Notes under the pieces: generated by a model | What the model saw: only the letters and a program-made list of their open reading frames with translations | Told to the model about the DNA's origin: nothing | The model's database searches: none | Assembly (NCBI GenBank): GCA_949825065.1 | Contig: OX463859.1 | Coordinates: 14,837,220-14,901,219, forward strand | Reading direction: 5' to 3' | Length of the DNA: 64,000 nucleotides | From: Odontocerum albicorne | Lineage: Eukaryota > Arthropoda > Insecta > Trichoptera > Odontoceridae | Made by a program: the position numbers and the translations under genes | Shown here: piece by piece, positions 1 through 13,900 of the stretch | Numbering within the stretch: the stretch's first letter is position 1 | Layout: each line of letters starts with the position of its first letter

Positions 1-262
1 CTGTCGACTGTCCTGAAGCACCTATCCATATTCCTGCACACCGATATGTCCCTGTCCACATTCCTGAATCACCTTTCCATATACCTGTAGATTGATATGT
101 CCCTGTCAACTGTCCTGAAGCACCTATCCATATTGCTGCACACTCTTATGTCCTTGTCAACTGTCCTGAAGCCCCTATCCATATTCCACCACACTGATAT
201 GTCCCTGCCAACTGTCCCGAAGCATCTATCCATATTACTGCTCACTGATATGTCTCTTCGAA
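1..262. repeat. 51-bp minisatellite, about five units
   Basis: The segment cctgaagcacctatccatat recurs with small changes at 12, 63, 114, 165 and 216, an exact 51-base period. Units also share the tail gatatgtccctgtc. The array continues off the left edge. No open frame runs through it. Confidence 0.92.
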
Positions 263-639
263 CTTTATGATTTCTATGTGAAGGAGTGTGGGATTCCAGG
301 AAACCCCCCCGAGCTGAAAGATAGATGTCTTACGAACTAAGATCGAAATCCTCTTCATTTATTATGAGCACGATGTCACATACTAATGAGGAAAGAACTA
401 CCTAAAACGTATCTTTCTCCGACGGTGACACTCTTGAGTGAAAAGGATAACAGCTACAATGAACGTTACCTTCGACACCACGGTAGACTGGAATTCAAAC
501 AGACCAGCAAGGTACCGGTACTTTTGAAGAAAGCTTCAAATGCAGCAAAACTATCCTTTGACATTTGATCGGAGTTTCCAATCAGTCCGAAAATATTCTT
601 CTTTTTCTTTTAGGCCTATTGGCCTGTTATGGTCCTGCA
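263..639. other. unassigned sequence
   Basis: Between the minisatellite and a LINE tail. A 60-codon open frame (386-568, +) has no recognisable similarity and no matching splice sites. I see nothing else here. Confidence 0.4.
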
Positions 640-1250
640 TAATTATTTCCCTCTTGTGACGTCGACTGCCAGCTGTCTTTCCATCTTTTGGGAGGTCGTC
701 CTGGAAGTCTGCTTGCTTAGGAGATACTGTCCCTGGCCATTCTTACGGCTCTTGGTTCCACCATTCTGGATACATGTTCGTTCCAGAACCTTCTTCTCTG
801 TCGTCAGCATCTGACATTATCTTCAACTTCGCACATCCTTCGGATTTCTGTGTTTCGTACTCTATCACGAAGGGTTTTGCCAGCGATACTCCTGAGTACC
901 TTCATTTCGCTGGTTCAAAGGAGATTTTTGGTTCTGACAGCGTCGGCTCTGGACTATGCTGTATGTCATTATGGGGCGGACACAGGTCTTGTATATTCTC
1001 ATCTTGTTTTGGATGTTCATATACTTGTTTTTCCAGATAGTGTTCTTTAAACATCCGGAAATAGCTGCGGCCTTTTGTGATTGTTCAAGCACTTCGCCAT
1101 AGAAGTCATTATTGCACATTATGGTAGCACTCAAGTATTTAAATTTTGTAACTTGTTCAATTGGTGTGACGTTGATCGCCACACCGCATTCAACTTGCTC
1201 TCTGGCTAGAGTCATGCATTTAGTCTCGGTCCAAAAATGTATTCATGAAA
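640..1250 (-). mobile_element. LINE (non-LTR retrotransposon) 3' coding fragment
   Basis: Minus-strand translation gives TKFKYLSATIMCNNDFYGEV, KAAAISGCLKN and NKMRIYKTCVRPIMTYSI, the conserved end of LINE reverse transcriptases (KYLGxxI...KxRIYKxxVRPxxxYG). Past 860, in another frame, RC sequence resembles the LGRPPKRWxDSW tail. Broken by frameshifts; a dead copy. Confidence 0.8.
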
Positions 1251-1516
1251 TGCTGAATAAAGATCCATTCGGAAATTAATCACTTGATTTTTTACCTCAG
1301 CGTTACAAAATGTAATCTACGAATTGATCCAGATGTCTGTAAAAATAATTCTTTGAAGATCAAAAAAATATTTATTTTAATACGAGTATGTAAAATCATC
1401 AGTTCGTATGAAATATTCAATTGACATTGCAGTTACGGTTAAAATTTTTGAATTTCTTCTAACTGTATAATACCATAACTTTAAAAATGATAAACTAAAA
1501 TAATAATTTCTTCCAG

Positions 1517-1962
1517 ATTCTGTTGTATTGAAAAATACTTGTCCAGTAGATATTGAATTCGAAGTGACCACTAATTTCCCTTTTCAAATAGTGGAAGAAA
1601 AATCCTCAAAAAATGAGCAAACTAAAAAAAGAGGGCCAAAAATTTGCTCAGAAATGTTATCAAACATAATTGAAAACGATCCAAAGATGAAAAACTTTAA
1701 GATAGAAACAAGCGAGAAATCAGAAGATTCAGACGAAGATATTCTAAAAGAGAGTAGCTCTGATTTTGATATAAACAATATAAAAGATGTTATTAAAAAA
1801 TTTGGTAAACTGTTTGATTTGGTTGAAAAGAAATTGTTAGTTTTAGAAAGCGGAAAAGATTTTTTTATAAATCTTTTATTCAATGGCAGTTTTGGACAAA
1901 ATTATAGACCTGAAAAGTTTAATGGAACTTTAAATGTGAATATTGTTGGTCACAAAAAAAAG
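1517..1962 (+). CDS. HYDIN: HYDIN exon 1 of window
   Basis: Acceptor ttccag at 1511-1516; donor GTATTT at 1963. The exon starts with two bases of a split codon and ends in phase 0. It encodes the end of one ASH fold (VLKNTCPVDIEFEV), a long acidic, lysine-rich linker with SEDSDEDILKESSSDFD, and the final strands of the next fold (GTLNVNIVG). There are no stops in frame. Confidence 0.82.
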
Positions 1963-4900
1963 GTATTTTTCTTTTATTTATTCATTTTACAAACAATTTT
2001 CTAGCTCTGGGGTCGGCAAACTACGGCCCGCTGGCCAAATCCGGCCCATCTCCTCTTTTTGTACAGCCTGCGAGCTATGAATGGATTTTACAATTTCAAA
2101 TTATTTTAATTTCTACGACCATATGTGGTGCTCCTTTAGTTTCGTATTCAGTGGTCTCTACTGTGACGCCACGCAGTTATAATTCGGCAGCGTTTCCAGA
2201 ACCACGTGTATCGCTGAATCCTAATTTCGTAAAATTTTATCTCAAAAAAGCAATTATATTATTCTCATTAGTGGAGTCATATTTCAAACAACTATAATTT
2301 TTAGTCTAATTGTTGTTATTACGTTATATTTTGTTCAATGAATTTGTTAAAATCTTTTTTTTAGTGATATTTAAGTAGGCCTACCTACATAAATATCCAC
2401 TAGTTGGCTGGTCTCTTGGCCCACAGAGCCTACTATATTTACTATTTGACCCTTTATAAAAAGTCTTGTCCGACCGCTGCTATAGATGACAACGTTGACT
2501 TTATCGAAAACAAATTGGAAAGGATTAAAATTGGCCTGTCAAATATATTTTTGAAATATTGCAGGAAAAGGTTATACTTATTGGAGAAATCAACTATCCA
2601 GATGTAGCGTTCATGCCGCTCAACCTTCATATAGAAGTGGTTCCAGGTTCCAGTGAAAACATTACAGTGATCATCGAGAATCTCACTCCCCTCACTGTCA
2701 AGTACAGACTCAAGCTGGATAACATCTTTATTCAACCGCTGTCATATTCTGAAGTAAGTTGTAATATGGATTTTAAAGTATATATTGTAACGTTTTATAT
2801 TTAAAATACAGTAAAAGTCCGTTAATTCAGGGACTAAATTTCACTAAAAATTCGAATTACAAATTACATGATTATATGTTGTTTATAGTTAAGACATTGA
2901 CGTTGTGGAAATTTCGTGAACACAAATCCGCCTTAACAAATCCTCTAATTTATTCTGAAATGGCTAATCATTTTCACCGTGAAAACCATACTTTTTCTAT
3001 CGATGATGCCAAATTCTTACATATCAGTAGTAACGGAAATAAATTGGACAGGTTAGAGGCCCTAGAAATTTCTAAGTCAGTACACCGATCCGAACATCTG
3101 TTGAACAGTTATTTCCCAAAAATCTCTCCGCTCTTGGCCGAAATTGTCCTATGCCTCCCTCGCCCCTCAGCCCCCAACCGTTGAAGCGTGTATATCGGTA
3201 CTAGTTCGAACAGCATTTAGTCTTGTTTGCGCTAAAAACCACCTGAAGATGAGGTGAAAGCCTTGAAACCGGTAGGGTTATACCGTCACAAAAAAGTGGA
3301 ATAAACAGTGTTTGATAAAAAAAAATTACAATTACATGATTACTAAATCAAAAACAATTTACATGACATTCTCCAGCTGTTAGGAATATCGCAGCTATTT
3401 TTTCTTACGATAAAAATAATTTAAGTTGAAGAAAAAAATGTGGATATATTGCCACAAAATTGAGGCATACTAACGTATTTAATGTAAAAATAAATAGTAA
3501 AATAATGCTTACTATTTTTCATGAGTAGCCAGTAGCCATGAGTAGCCAACGCGTAAGAATTTAAAAAAAAATACTATAATTGTCACTTATTTGATTTGAT
3601 ATGGTCACTTAATTACACTGATGGCGTGGTTTATGTTTGCACGCGTAACATAAATATGATGATGTTACTGATTTTTGTTTGGTTGCGCATTCAATTTTGA
3701 TATTATAAACTACGAGTACTAATCAAAGTTTTTGACAAAATAGTGTTCACAGTAGTGATTTTTTTAAGGTAAATTAAAAAATGCTTAAATTAAATAATTT
3801 ACACGAAATGAACATTCGAAACTTTTCCTATTAATATCACTTATTTGGGTTAAAAAATGCATCTAGCTTCATAAGATGAATAATGTAACACGCAACCTAT
3901 ATTACGATTTATAAACGAATTCTAACTAAGGGTAAACAAAACAATTGTTGGCGATGTGAGCAAATAACTGCTTGACTTTATAATATAAACATCAAAGATA
4001 GCGCCATTCGATTGCCATTTCTGAACTAAAATTTAGTAAGACAGAAAAATTGTTAATTTATAGAAAGGTTAAAAATAGCAGGTACCCATAAAACGCTCAA
4101 ATTGCATTTTTATTATATTCTTTTTACACCGTTTTATCATTTTATCGTGGGCTTCCCCATACTTACAATATTAAACTGAAGGTATTTCGATATTGAATTT
4201 GTGGATATAGGGGATGCCCCCGAAATTTAACCGATCGCCAACGTGTCGTATACCAGGGCTGACTATTAAATGATCCGTGAATTATTATACGTGGAAAATT
4301 TCAAATTTATACACACTGATCGAAGGTGTACGAAATAGGTGAATATATTGCCGAGATAAGAAAGTGTGGTGAAACGGGGTGACGTTATGTACAAGTATAT
4401 TTAAAACACCTTTTTTTTTATTCCAGCCTCCATCTGTCGAAACATGGGCAACTCTCACTGACCTGTCTTCGGTATCGTTAAGCTTTGATCATGTTTCGAG
4501 TGTCACAAATTTCATCTCAGATTTACTAGAACGTAACCTTTCAACACAAATATTTATTTTGGAACACCAAGACTATTACACGATCCAAGAAATTTTACTT
4601 GAAATGATAGACTTTGCCATGGAAATCTTAAAAGCAAAAGAAATTGAATACTGGCAAAATACATTAGAAAAAGCTTTTTCAAGAACTCTTTTCATTCAAG
4701 AACACGATAGTTATATTTTTCTCGAAGAATTTATTGATAAATATCTTTCGAATGCATTAGAGTTATACGAATCGATGTTTGATATTTTTGCTGAAGCTGA
4801 AGAAATAGGTTTTGGGAGAAAGAGAATGTCTGCAGCAAAAACGTTATCTTTACGTGATATAATTTATGTATCGCCTGATCGAGGTTATCTAAAACCGTAT

Positions 4901-7900
4901 GCATCACAAAAGTTAAATATTCAGTTTTGTCCAGAGAAACCGGTGTTCGTAAAAACTACTGTACTTTGTATTTTGCAAGGAGGCCCTACAAGATATTTTA
5001 TTATTCAAGCAGAAAGCGCCGAAATTGAATATGATATTGATAAAACGTACATTGACTTTGGTATTTGTGTTTTCTATGAAACATACGAAAAAGAAATTGT
5101 CATAAGAAATATAGGAAGATTGTCATTCGACTTTTATGCTTCAGTTCCTGAAAGTCTTAATAATGATTATTTTACAACTGGTTTATATATGGAGGTTGTG
5201 TCCATTACTCCCAATTCAGGGAATTTAGTATCAGGTCAATCTGCCACATTGGTTATCAAAATTTCACCCGGGATTTTTGGAAGTTTCAACAAATGTATTT
5301 ACTTGAAGATAGGACATTTTGATCCTGTTTCTATTACAATTGAAGGATGGGGTATATTCCCTCAACTTGATTTAAAATTACCATGTTCTTCAAATGAAGT
5401 AAGTATTTATTTTTATTGACATTAATTTTTATTACTTTAGAAGAAAAAATATTTGTTTTAATAAAATATACGGCAATACAAGATCCTTGTGCAATTTTGA
5501 ATTTTTACACATTTTTTTATCATATTGTATATTTAACCTTAAGGAGTAAAGTAGATCGCCGATTATCCGGAGCTCAATTATTCGTGAATTGGATTAACCG
5601 TGGTCCTCTGTATTACAAATATTTTTTTAGTAATCCTAAAAAAATATGTTAAACGAATGTTCACATTTCGAAAAGTATAAAGCAAGTACCTAAAGTGTTA
5701 TAAATCCATAGTTTATATTATACCAATTGACTAACGCTAGTAATTTGGCGATGTTTTCCCGTATCTACGAGTACACCAACATGAGAATATGTGGATCCGG
5801 TGCTTTCCAATATAATTGTCACGGTATGATGCCGGTGTTTAGCAGTATATGTCAAACATTAAGAACGCTTGTTCGTGAAACCATCTGGCGTAGCAAAATT
5901 TATCTAGCATTACACTTAAAATGTTTAACTCAATAAAAACTTTATTTCGATTAACCGTGCTTTTCAATTATCCACGCTCAATCAATCAGAAAAACATTAT
6001 GATCTAGAAAAAAATCATAAATTCGCATCGATAGCAAAGTTTGAATTTATGAGACCTATCATATGTCAGGTCGATCATGACTTATAGTGTTTAAAAAAGA
6101 GCCTACACAATTACAATGAAGAGCTTTTCTCAGAGTGCTCTTCTTTATCATCTCAACATATCAGCTTTAAGTTCACATTCAGTTATACATTGTCACCTCA
6201 TGTAGTGCAATCGCAATTTCTACACCATTTATTCAGCTCCTTTCAGCCTCTTTCCACGTTCACATTTCTTCTCATACATTAAAGTTGGTACTAGAATACT
6301 GTTGCCAACTATCATCTTAGCAGATTTTGATACTTTCCAGTTCAAGTATACAGGTTTTTTATACTAGTATTAACGTAGTTTTCTATCACTGTACGTCGTT
6401 TGACATATCTCGTAGTTCTTCCAGCGTCTGAATAAATACTACCTAAATAGCAGAATTCCTTAACTTGCTCTAATCTTTCATTGTTCACAAATACGTGTAT
6501 TAAATTATCATTACTTTAAATTTGAGTTTTATAATTTTCAGGTATGTCCTGAAATCACCTATTCAGCTGTTGGAAGTTTAACTGAAAAGTGGCTTACAGC
6601 ATGCGATAATATATATGGTCGTGAAAACATGATGATCCAAACTCTTTTAACACGAAAGAGCGTTTCAAGTCACAGTGTTTTTATCAATGAAAGCTTTTTA
6701 CATCACAAGTCATCAATAATCCAAGAGCTGGAGCCAAACTTGTTGCAGAGTAGGAATTCATTAGAGGCGGTGCCACAGAATACACCAAATAATGAAGAGG
6801 AAGAAGAGAAAATTTCAGAATCGTGTGAAATGAAATATTTGAACAAACTAGCTGAAGAAGGCTGGACTGTTGTGTCTCAACAGGTTTGTGTAAACTTCCA
6901 TGTTCATAGTTCTTATGTGTTTCTCATGGATATGGTTAAGATCTACACTACAGACCAGATTAATGTTCCACAAACTATGGTATGCGAACTCCAGTCTAGT
7001 GGCACGTGAGCGAGCAAATGTCAAAATTCCATGAAAAGTCTCATGAAACTTCAATTTAATTTATATGTTAAGTCCAACTTGCATTAACGATATTTATCCT
7101 AAAAGGTAAGCTATGTAACTAAGGATAAAATGTATTGCAACACAAAATTTGCTTTGCTCACCTAGGTTTACACTTATATTTTTAACATATCAACGCCTGT
7201 TTAATAACACCCATCTATCAAATACACAATTAGTAAATAGGGTAGGTATAAGTACCTGTATAATGAAAATTTGCTTATGAAAGATCAAGGGATGGAGGAG
7301 GGAGTAGAAGAAGGCACTGTTGGTACACCGCTCTTTCATGAGGTTGTGTAGTTGAAAAAATATTTGTGCATTCCTCGACTTTAGTCATGTATCATAAACC
7401 ATACCCTCAATAGAATGAAAATGATACGCTTGTGTTTGATCGTTAAAAGCTTTTGCAGCCATTTCACAATCATCTTGGAAAACATCAATTAAATTCGAAT
7501 TATACTCGTATTATAGACTCACTCATTTAATTTGTGCAAGGTCTCAGCTTCCTCCTTAACCCTCAATCTTCGATCACATATTATCATATTGCATATTTTG
7601 TCAATGTTTTATTAAGTGATTTGTGCAAACTTACACCATGTGCATTAATTTATGGTTTTCATGTGTTTCTCACAATCCATAATACAGGTTAAAGTCATGT
7701 ATCAGGAATCTTCTTATCTGGAATATGTAGAAACGTAATTAAACTAATTATAAATTCAAAGATCGGAAAGAACTATTGATTTATTTCTTCATGATATATG
7801 TCTTCAGTGAGATACAGGTAAAAGTCTAGTTTACTGGGGACACTACAAATGAAAGGCAACAAACCCAGATCTATTAAAATTGTGCGTTCAAATGAAATTA

Positions 7901-10900
7901 CCTGTTGTTTTTTTCTTCTTTCTGGAAATTCGATTATGGCCAATTCTTTCAACCCCCAAACATCAAAACCATATTCGTCGAGACTAATCGTAAAAATAAA
8001 TTTGAATGAAAATTAAACTTCATGCTTTCTTAAACTAACTAATTTTTATATATACAATGACTTGACAAGTATTCTATAAACAGAAAATTATTTTTCTTAA
8101 TTAAAAAATATTTTCAGCAATTAAAAATAGACCTTTACTTCATTGTTCTCATAATTAGAATATGATATCTTAGGAATAATTTATACATAAAATATTTTCA
8201 GGATTCAGAGATAATACCTTCTAGAAGAGATATTGAGTTGGCAATAGAGAGATTATTGGTGTCCCAGCATATTTCTTCCGTCTTGGAAAACAAGACACGT
8301 GAATTAGACTACAAGAATAACAAAGGTTTTCTGGAATATGTGACAAGCCAGAGAATTCTGGATTTTGGAACTATTGTTGTGGGAGATTCTGTAAGTTTAT
8401 CTTTTTATACAATTCTTAATTCAATTGAGTTAACTACTTAAAACTCTTAAAAAAACGCAACTCATATGTGTATACCTGTACATTTATCTATCATACGATT
8501 CTTCACTAAATTACAATTGACTACTTAAAATTTTCAAACATGGATTATTTACATGTAAGTTTATATTTATTAAATTCATAATTTATTAAAGATTGTAAAA
8601 AAACGTGACTCCTTTGTACAATTCTTAATTTAATTCATTTACTTAAGATTCTCGATCATACCTGTAAGCTTATCTACTCATATGTTATATATGGTATACA
8701 TCGGTAATATTTATTTCTTGTTAATTTATTTCAATTTTTTTACAGGTATCACTTATTACTGATGTTTATATTTTCTCTCCACGTGAAATAAGTCTCAAGA
8801 TTTTAAAGAAAAATAAATTACCTCCGTGGGTTCAGGTGACATTACCAAAAAGTATTAAAAGTGGAAAACAAAGTAATATTGCCGTTACAATAAAAACAGT
8901 TTCAGAATTATTCAATGTCAACGCTAAAGAGAAAGCTTCTTGTATAATAAACATTTTGGTATGCTATCATTGTTCTTTTTTATCCTATTGATTTTTGTAT
9001 AATGGTATGATCTATAATACAAAAGCCAATGCTGCCTAGAAATGGTATAAACATTGATGCATCACTGAAGTTGCATGGTCTAAAACAGACCTGGGCAAAC
9101 TATGATCTGCAGGCCACATACGGCCCGCCATCCATTCTCATGCGGCCTATAAGTCACAGATTTAAAAAATCTTGAATTTGAAAAATGCGCAGGCCACCAT
9201 ATTTTCGATACTTTTTCAGTCACAACAGCTGGTGTACGGCAGCTTTAATGTTATGTGCATGCGTCAAGATTACTCACAATCTGTTTCGGACCATGGACGC
9301 CCGTCAGACAACACCTATTCAAAGAAGACTATAACCCGAAAATCCTCCACAGATGATGAAAGGATTTTATTGAAAACTCAGGAGAACTTTCCTTTACTGG
9401 ATCAAGTAAACTTCCTTTTTCAACACCAACCCACGGATACATGGAGTACCCGAAATCTATATCATACTCAGATCTCAATCAAAACATTCTACAAAACATA
9501 TCCTAGACGTATATAAGACTCTATTTCCATACTTTTATCAGGGGTATTTATGATATACAGCAGTCTTTTTTAAAAAACCAAATTACACAATATTGTGAAA
9601 AGTCCCGCAAAAGATATATATGATTAGATAAAATACTGCAACACACCATGAATTTTTGGATTCGTATAAACTATAGGCGTTCATATAAACTTTTGCTGGG
9701 TGCTCAAAATGCCTATCGTCGATCTAACATATTCCCAATTTCTTTGACTGAATTAAAAAACAAGTGAGCCCATACTTTTCTCTCATTACGGAGAAAGTTT
9801 ACTTCTTGTTTTGGAATGGCAACTGTAAAAGTAAGCTCCCCACAACAATTTAAAAATCCTCGACGATCGCACCAAATGACTTTTTCCTGCTTCAACAATA
9901 ACATCATTCAGTGAGAAGATACAGACGAGACGCTTCTACAATAACATCATTCAGTGAGAAGATACAGACGAGACGCTTCAACAATAACATCATTCAGTGA
10001 GAAGATACAGACGAGACGCTTCTACAATAACATCATTCAGTGAGAAGATACAGACGAGACGCTTCAACAATAACATCATTCAGTGAGAAGATACAGACGA
10101 GACGCTTCTACAAAAACAAAATTAACCACATAATACAAAAAACAAGGATCTTCAAAGCTCTAATAAAAATGTCAACATGTTCCACCATTCCACCATTAGG
10201 CAGCCCACCAGTTCTTACTTAAATATTATCTTATTTTACTGAGTTGTGAAGTTTATGAAGTCATGGTCAAGGGTGCGGATGGTGATTTTGAAACAAAATC
10301 TGGTTGATTGAAAGAAATTACTTTAAAGTAATTGATGCGCCAGATATAATATATGAAAATGTTAAAACAAAATAAATAAATTTTCCATTTTTATCTTTTA
10401 TGCATTCAAGGTATTTTCATTTTTAGGTTTCTTATGGAGTAATCATTTCAATAGAAATTAGAGCAACTTTCTCAACTCCCACTCTGAAGACTATATCAGG
10501 TCAAATAGATTTCCAGTCTGTGATTTGTGGAACTTTTAAAATATGTTCCATACCACTTGTCAATCTGTAAGTATTTTACATACTCTTGGCAGTTTTTACT
10601 GTTGTTATCTGTAGGTAGTGACTAATAAAAACATCCTCCAGGTTTTCTAAACTAGCCCCATCATACTTATCACCCTATGTCATTATTAACACGTTCATTG
10701 CGTATAAAATACTTAATGTCATACAGAGACGCTGAAAATTCGCGAATTTTTTAAAACACGTAACTTTGTTAAAAATAAAATTCTACTTTCTACTGAAACA
10801 TCATATACAAGTGTATTCCTTCGTGTCTTCAAATCACATGAAACCGGCGACGAATCCTTATCGGGAGACGTTTATGAGTGCACTAAACATTCAAGGATTC

Positions 10901-13900
10901 CCGTGTCCATACAAAATATTTGTATGGACACGGGAGCCGTGTTCGACGCAGTGAACGTGTTAACCAACACAATTCCACAATTCACCAATCTGTCAACACA
11001 CCTTTGCTTTATTAAATGGTTCATGGATCTATCGGTAGTGAATTACACTGTTAATTAATATTTATTGTTATTAATTAATAAATGCACTTTGTTAATTAAT
11101 ATTTATAGTGATTGTTTTAGTTTGATCAGTAAATTGTATGAGAAATGTGAAGAGAAAGATCTGAGAATAAATGTTGCAAAATCCAAAGATATGGTGATAG
11201 AAAAATGGGAAAGAGAAAGTAAGTATGATAACATATATGGGTGAACAATGGAAGATTGGAGAAAGTTGAAGAATTCTGCTATTTGGATAGTATTTTTTCA
11301 GATGAAAGAGTTTCGAGGGATATCAAGCAGTGTGCAGTGATAGGAAACAAAGTTTATGGGGTATGGAATTAATTGTTATACGTTGTTGACTTCAATAGTT
11401 TCATCTGTATATATTCTTAAATATGGAATATATATTCTATTATGTAGCTAGTGATAGTGTGTAATAGGTACCATAAGTAATGTGTTCATCCTGTTAACCT
11501 TACTTGAAAGACTTATTGTCTTTGTGCGAGTAAATTTGTGAGGCTATGTGAACATTCATTAACAAAATATTAAACTTTTGCAGGATTTGCAGTCTTAATT
11601 TCTTTTATTCATTTGGAGGCTTAAAAGGTTTACAAATAATGACGTAGAGTAGGCTACTATTGACCTTCTGACAATACGTTGGAATTTTTCATTTCATATT
11701 TTCAAAAGGTGATTAACCAAGGGTAACTGAAACTTAGGAAAGCAAAAGGTGATTAACTAAGGGTAACTGAAACTTAGGAAAGCGAAAGGTGATTAACCAA
11801 GGGTAACTGAAACTTAGGAAAGCGAAATTGCGAATAAATGGAAACTTTTGATCTTGTAACAAAAATAATATATTGATACTTAATATTTTTAGTGGAGCCT
11901 TTCCATGCACATGGGTAGCGAAAATAGTTTTGGATTCAGTACCTGTAGAAAAAGGAATCAAGAAACAAGTGGTTGCTTTTTCCATGCTGAATAACACTGG
12001 ATACCTGGAGCCGGATCGAGAAGATTGGATTCGATTATGTTTCAAACCTGTACAGGAGGTATGTTTTTAATTATATTATTGTCATATTTAGAGCTGAAAA
12101 TGACATTAGGGAATCAATTTAACTTTTGATGGGTGGTTAAAACCCTCATAATTTTTATTGCAAATTTCTTTGGATTAATAACAAAACAAGGGGGCGTACT
12201 TTTTGAGTAATTCCTTAATTACCTGGGAAGAAAATAAAAAACTACTTTGGATTAAAATATTTATAGGCAAACCAAAATAGAGTAACTCATTCTTCCACTC
12301 CCTATATTATAAAACAGCACTATAAAGTCATATTTTTGTGTTGTTGAACTGCACATAATTCTTCGAATGAGATTAGTAGTTAAGTACAAGTTTTGACCAG
12401 CTCCTTGTTCAAAGAAGTGCAACACGTTAATTGTAATACCGAGCATCTTTCGACTTAGTTCCACTCCATTCCGATCAAGAGGTTACGTTTGGTTATTTTT
12501 CATTGTTTTGGTAGTGGGTAATTTGGTTTCTGAACTTCCGTGGATGTGGTAGCTATTTTTCAAGCTCCCTCTCCAGAATCGAACCCTAATTCTCTGTTAC
12601 CTGTGACAGACATGGCAGTCGCATTAACTAACATCGACAGTTGACAAAGCAGACTTTGAAAAATACGTTGCTGACGCTAGTTCATGCGATCAACTTAAAG
12701 CTATCCTGAGTCATCTCGATGACAACAGATGAGACGCGAACCCTGCTGCTGATTGATTTAAGATCCAATAAAAGCATTTCTCCCATTACCAGTCAGAACC
12801 CCGTTTGCAAATTGTAGAACTGTCCCCATTATCTAAGTAACTTTGTACGATCTAAAGAACCAAAACTATACTGAACCATTCACGGTTTCACCTTAGTTCC
12901 ACTTTTATTGAAACAAACTTAGTCCTTGAAACAAGCATATTTTAGTAAATATTCTTACATTAATTTAATTGTTTTTAATAATGCCTTTAACATATTGTAT
13001 TCTAGGGTAATTTTTCTGGAAAACTTGTTGTAATTACTGGAGTGAAAGAATATGCCTTGATGTTACCTTTAAATGGCAAAGGTCGGATGCCATTATTTGA
13101 GATTCTCGGATCCAACATCAACTTTGAAACGATGCTGCCTCATTCTGCGCCTCAGGAATTGTTGTTTGCTGTTTATAATCCTACTTCCTTCCCTATTAAT
13201 ATTGAGTTCAAAAACATGAAAAAGTAATTTTTTCATTATCATTAATTATATCTACACATATTTTTATAAGAAAACATTTTTTTATAACAATTGATAATGT
13301 AATAAGTTGCATATCTTGTATAATTCGATATCAATGTTATCGTTACCATTCTGTGTGCAGCATTATTGCTAATATGTACTATGATGAACTGCGAAAACCA
13401 AGTCTAGTAGATCGAAACCCTATGACTTATTTATTTGGACTAAAAACAATGCCATTTTCTGACTCTTCAACATATCCGCATTACCAATGTCGATTAGCTA
13501 AAAGTACCATATGAATGAATGAAAATTATGATGCTAAGTAGCAGTGAATAACTTAGGCAACTTTTATTCGAAGTATTCAATATTTTTCTTTATAACCTGG
13601 AAAAGTCTGATAAGTCATGAAATGAATTTCAAACTAATGAAACAATTTCAATAAGCTGACATGACCATACAAGATAATGGTTTTACTATTAATTAAAGGT
13701 AAATTATCTGTCAGTGTACACACAGCGTCCACACCTCGAAAACTGTGTAGGCCCGTGGGCTAAATTTGGTGAAGAGGCACAGAGGCTGGTCACTTCTCCT
13801 GTGTTTTGTTTATCTTCTCTCCTAATCCTTTCAAATCCAATCTACATGTTTATTTCAATAACATTCCTGCTCCCATGTAACCTCTAAAAGAGTGTGGTCG

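Noticed and set aside
386..568. Open frame of 60 codons on the + strand as a further HYDIN exon
   Set aside because: No ASH-like pattern, no acceptor/donor in a suitable phase, and exon 1 already follows a good acceptor.
9895..10112. CRISPR-like array
   Set aside because: Units abut with no unique spacers, and the genome is animal; it is a minisatellite.
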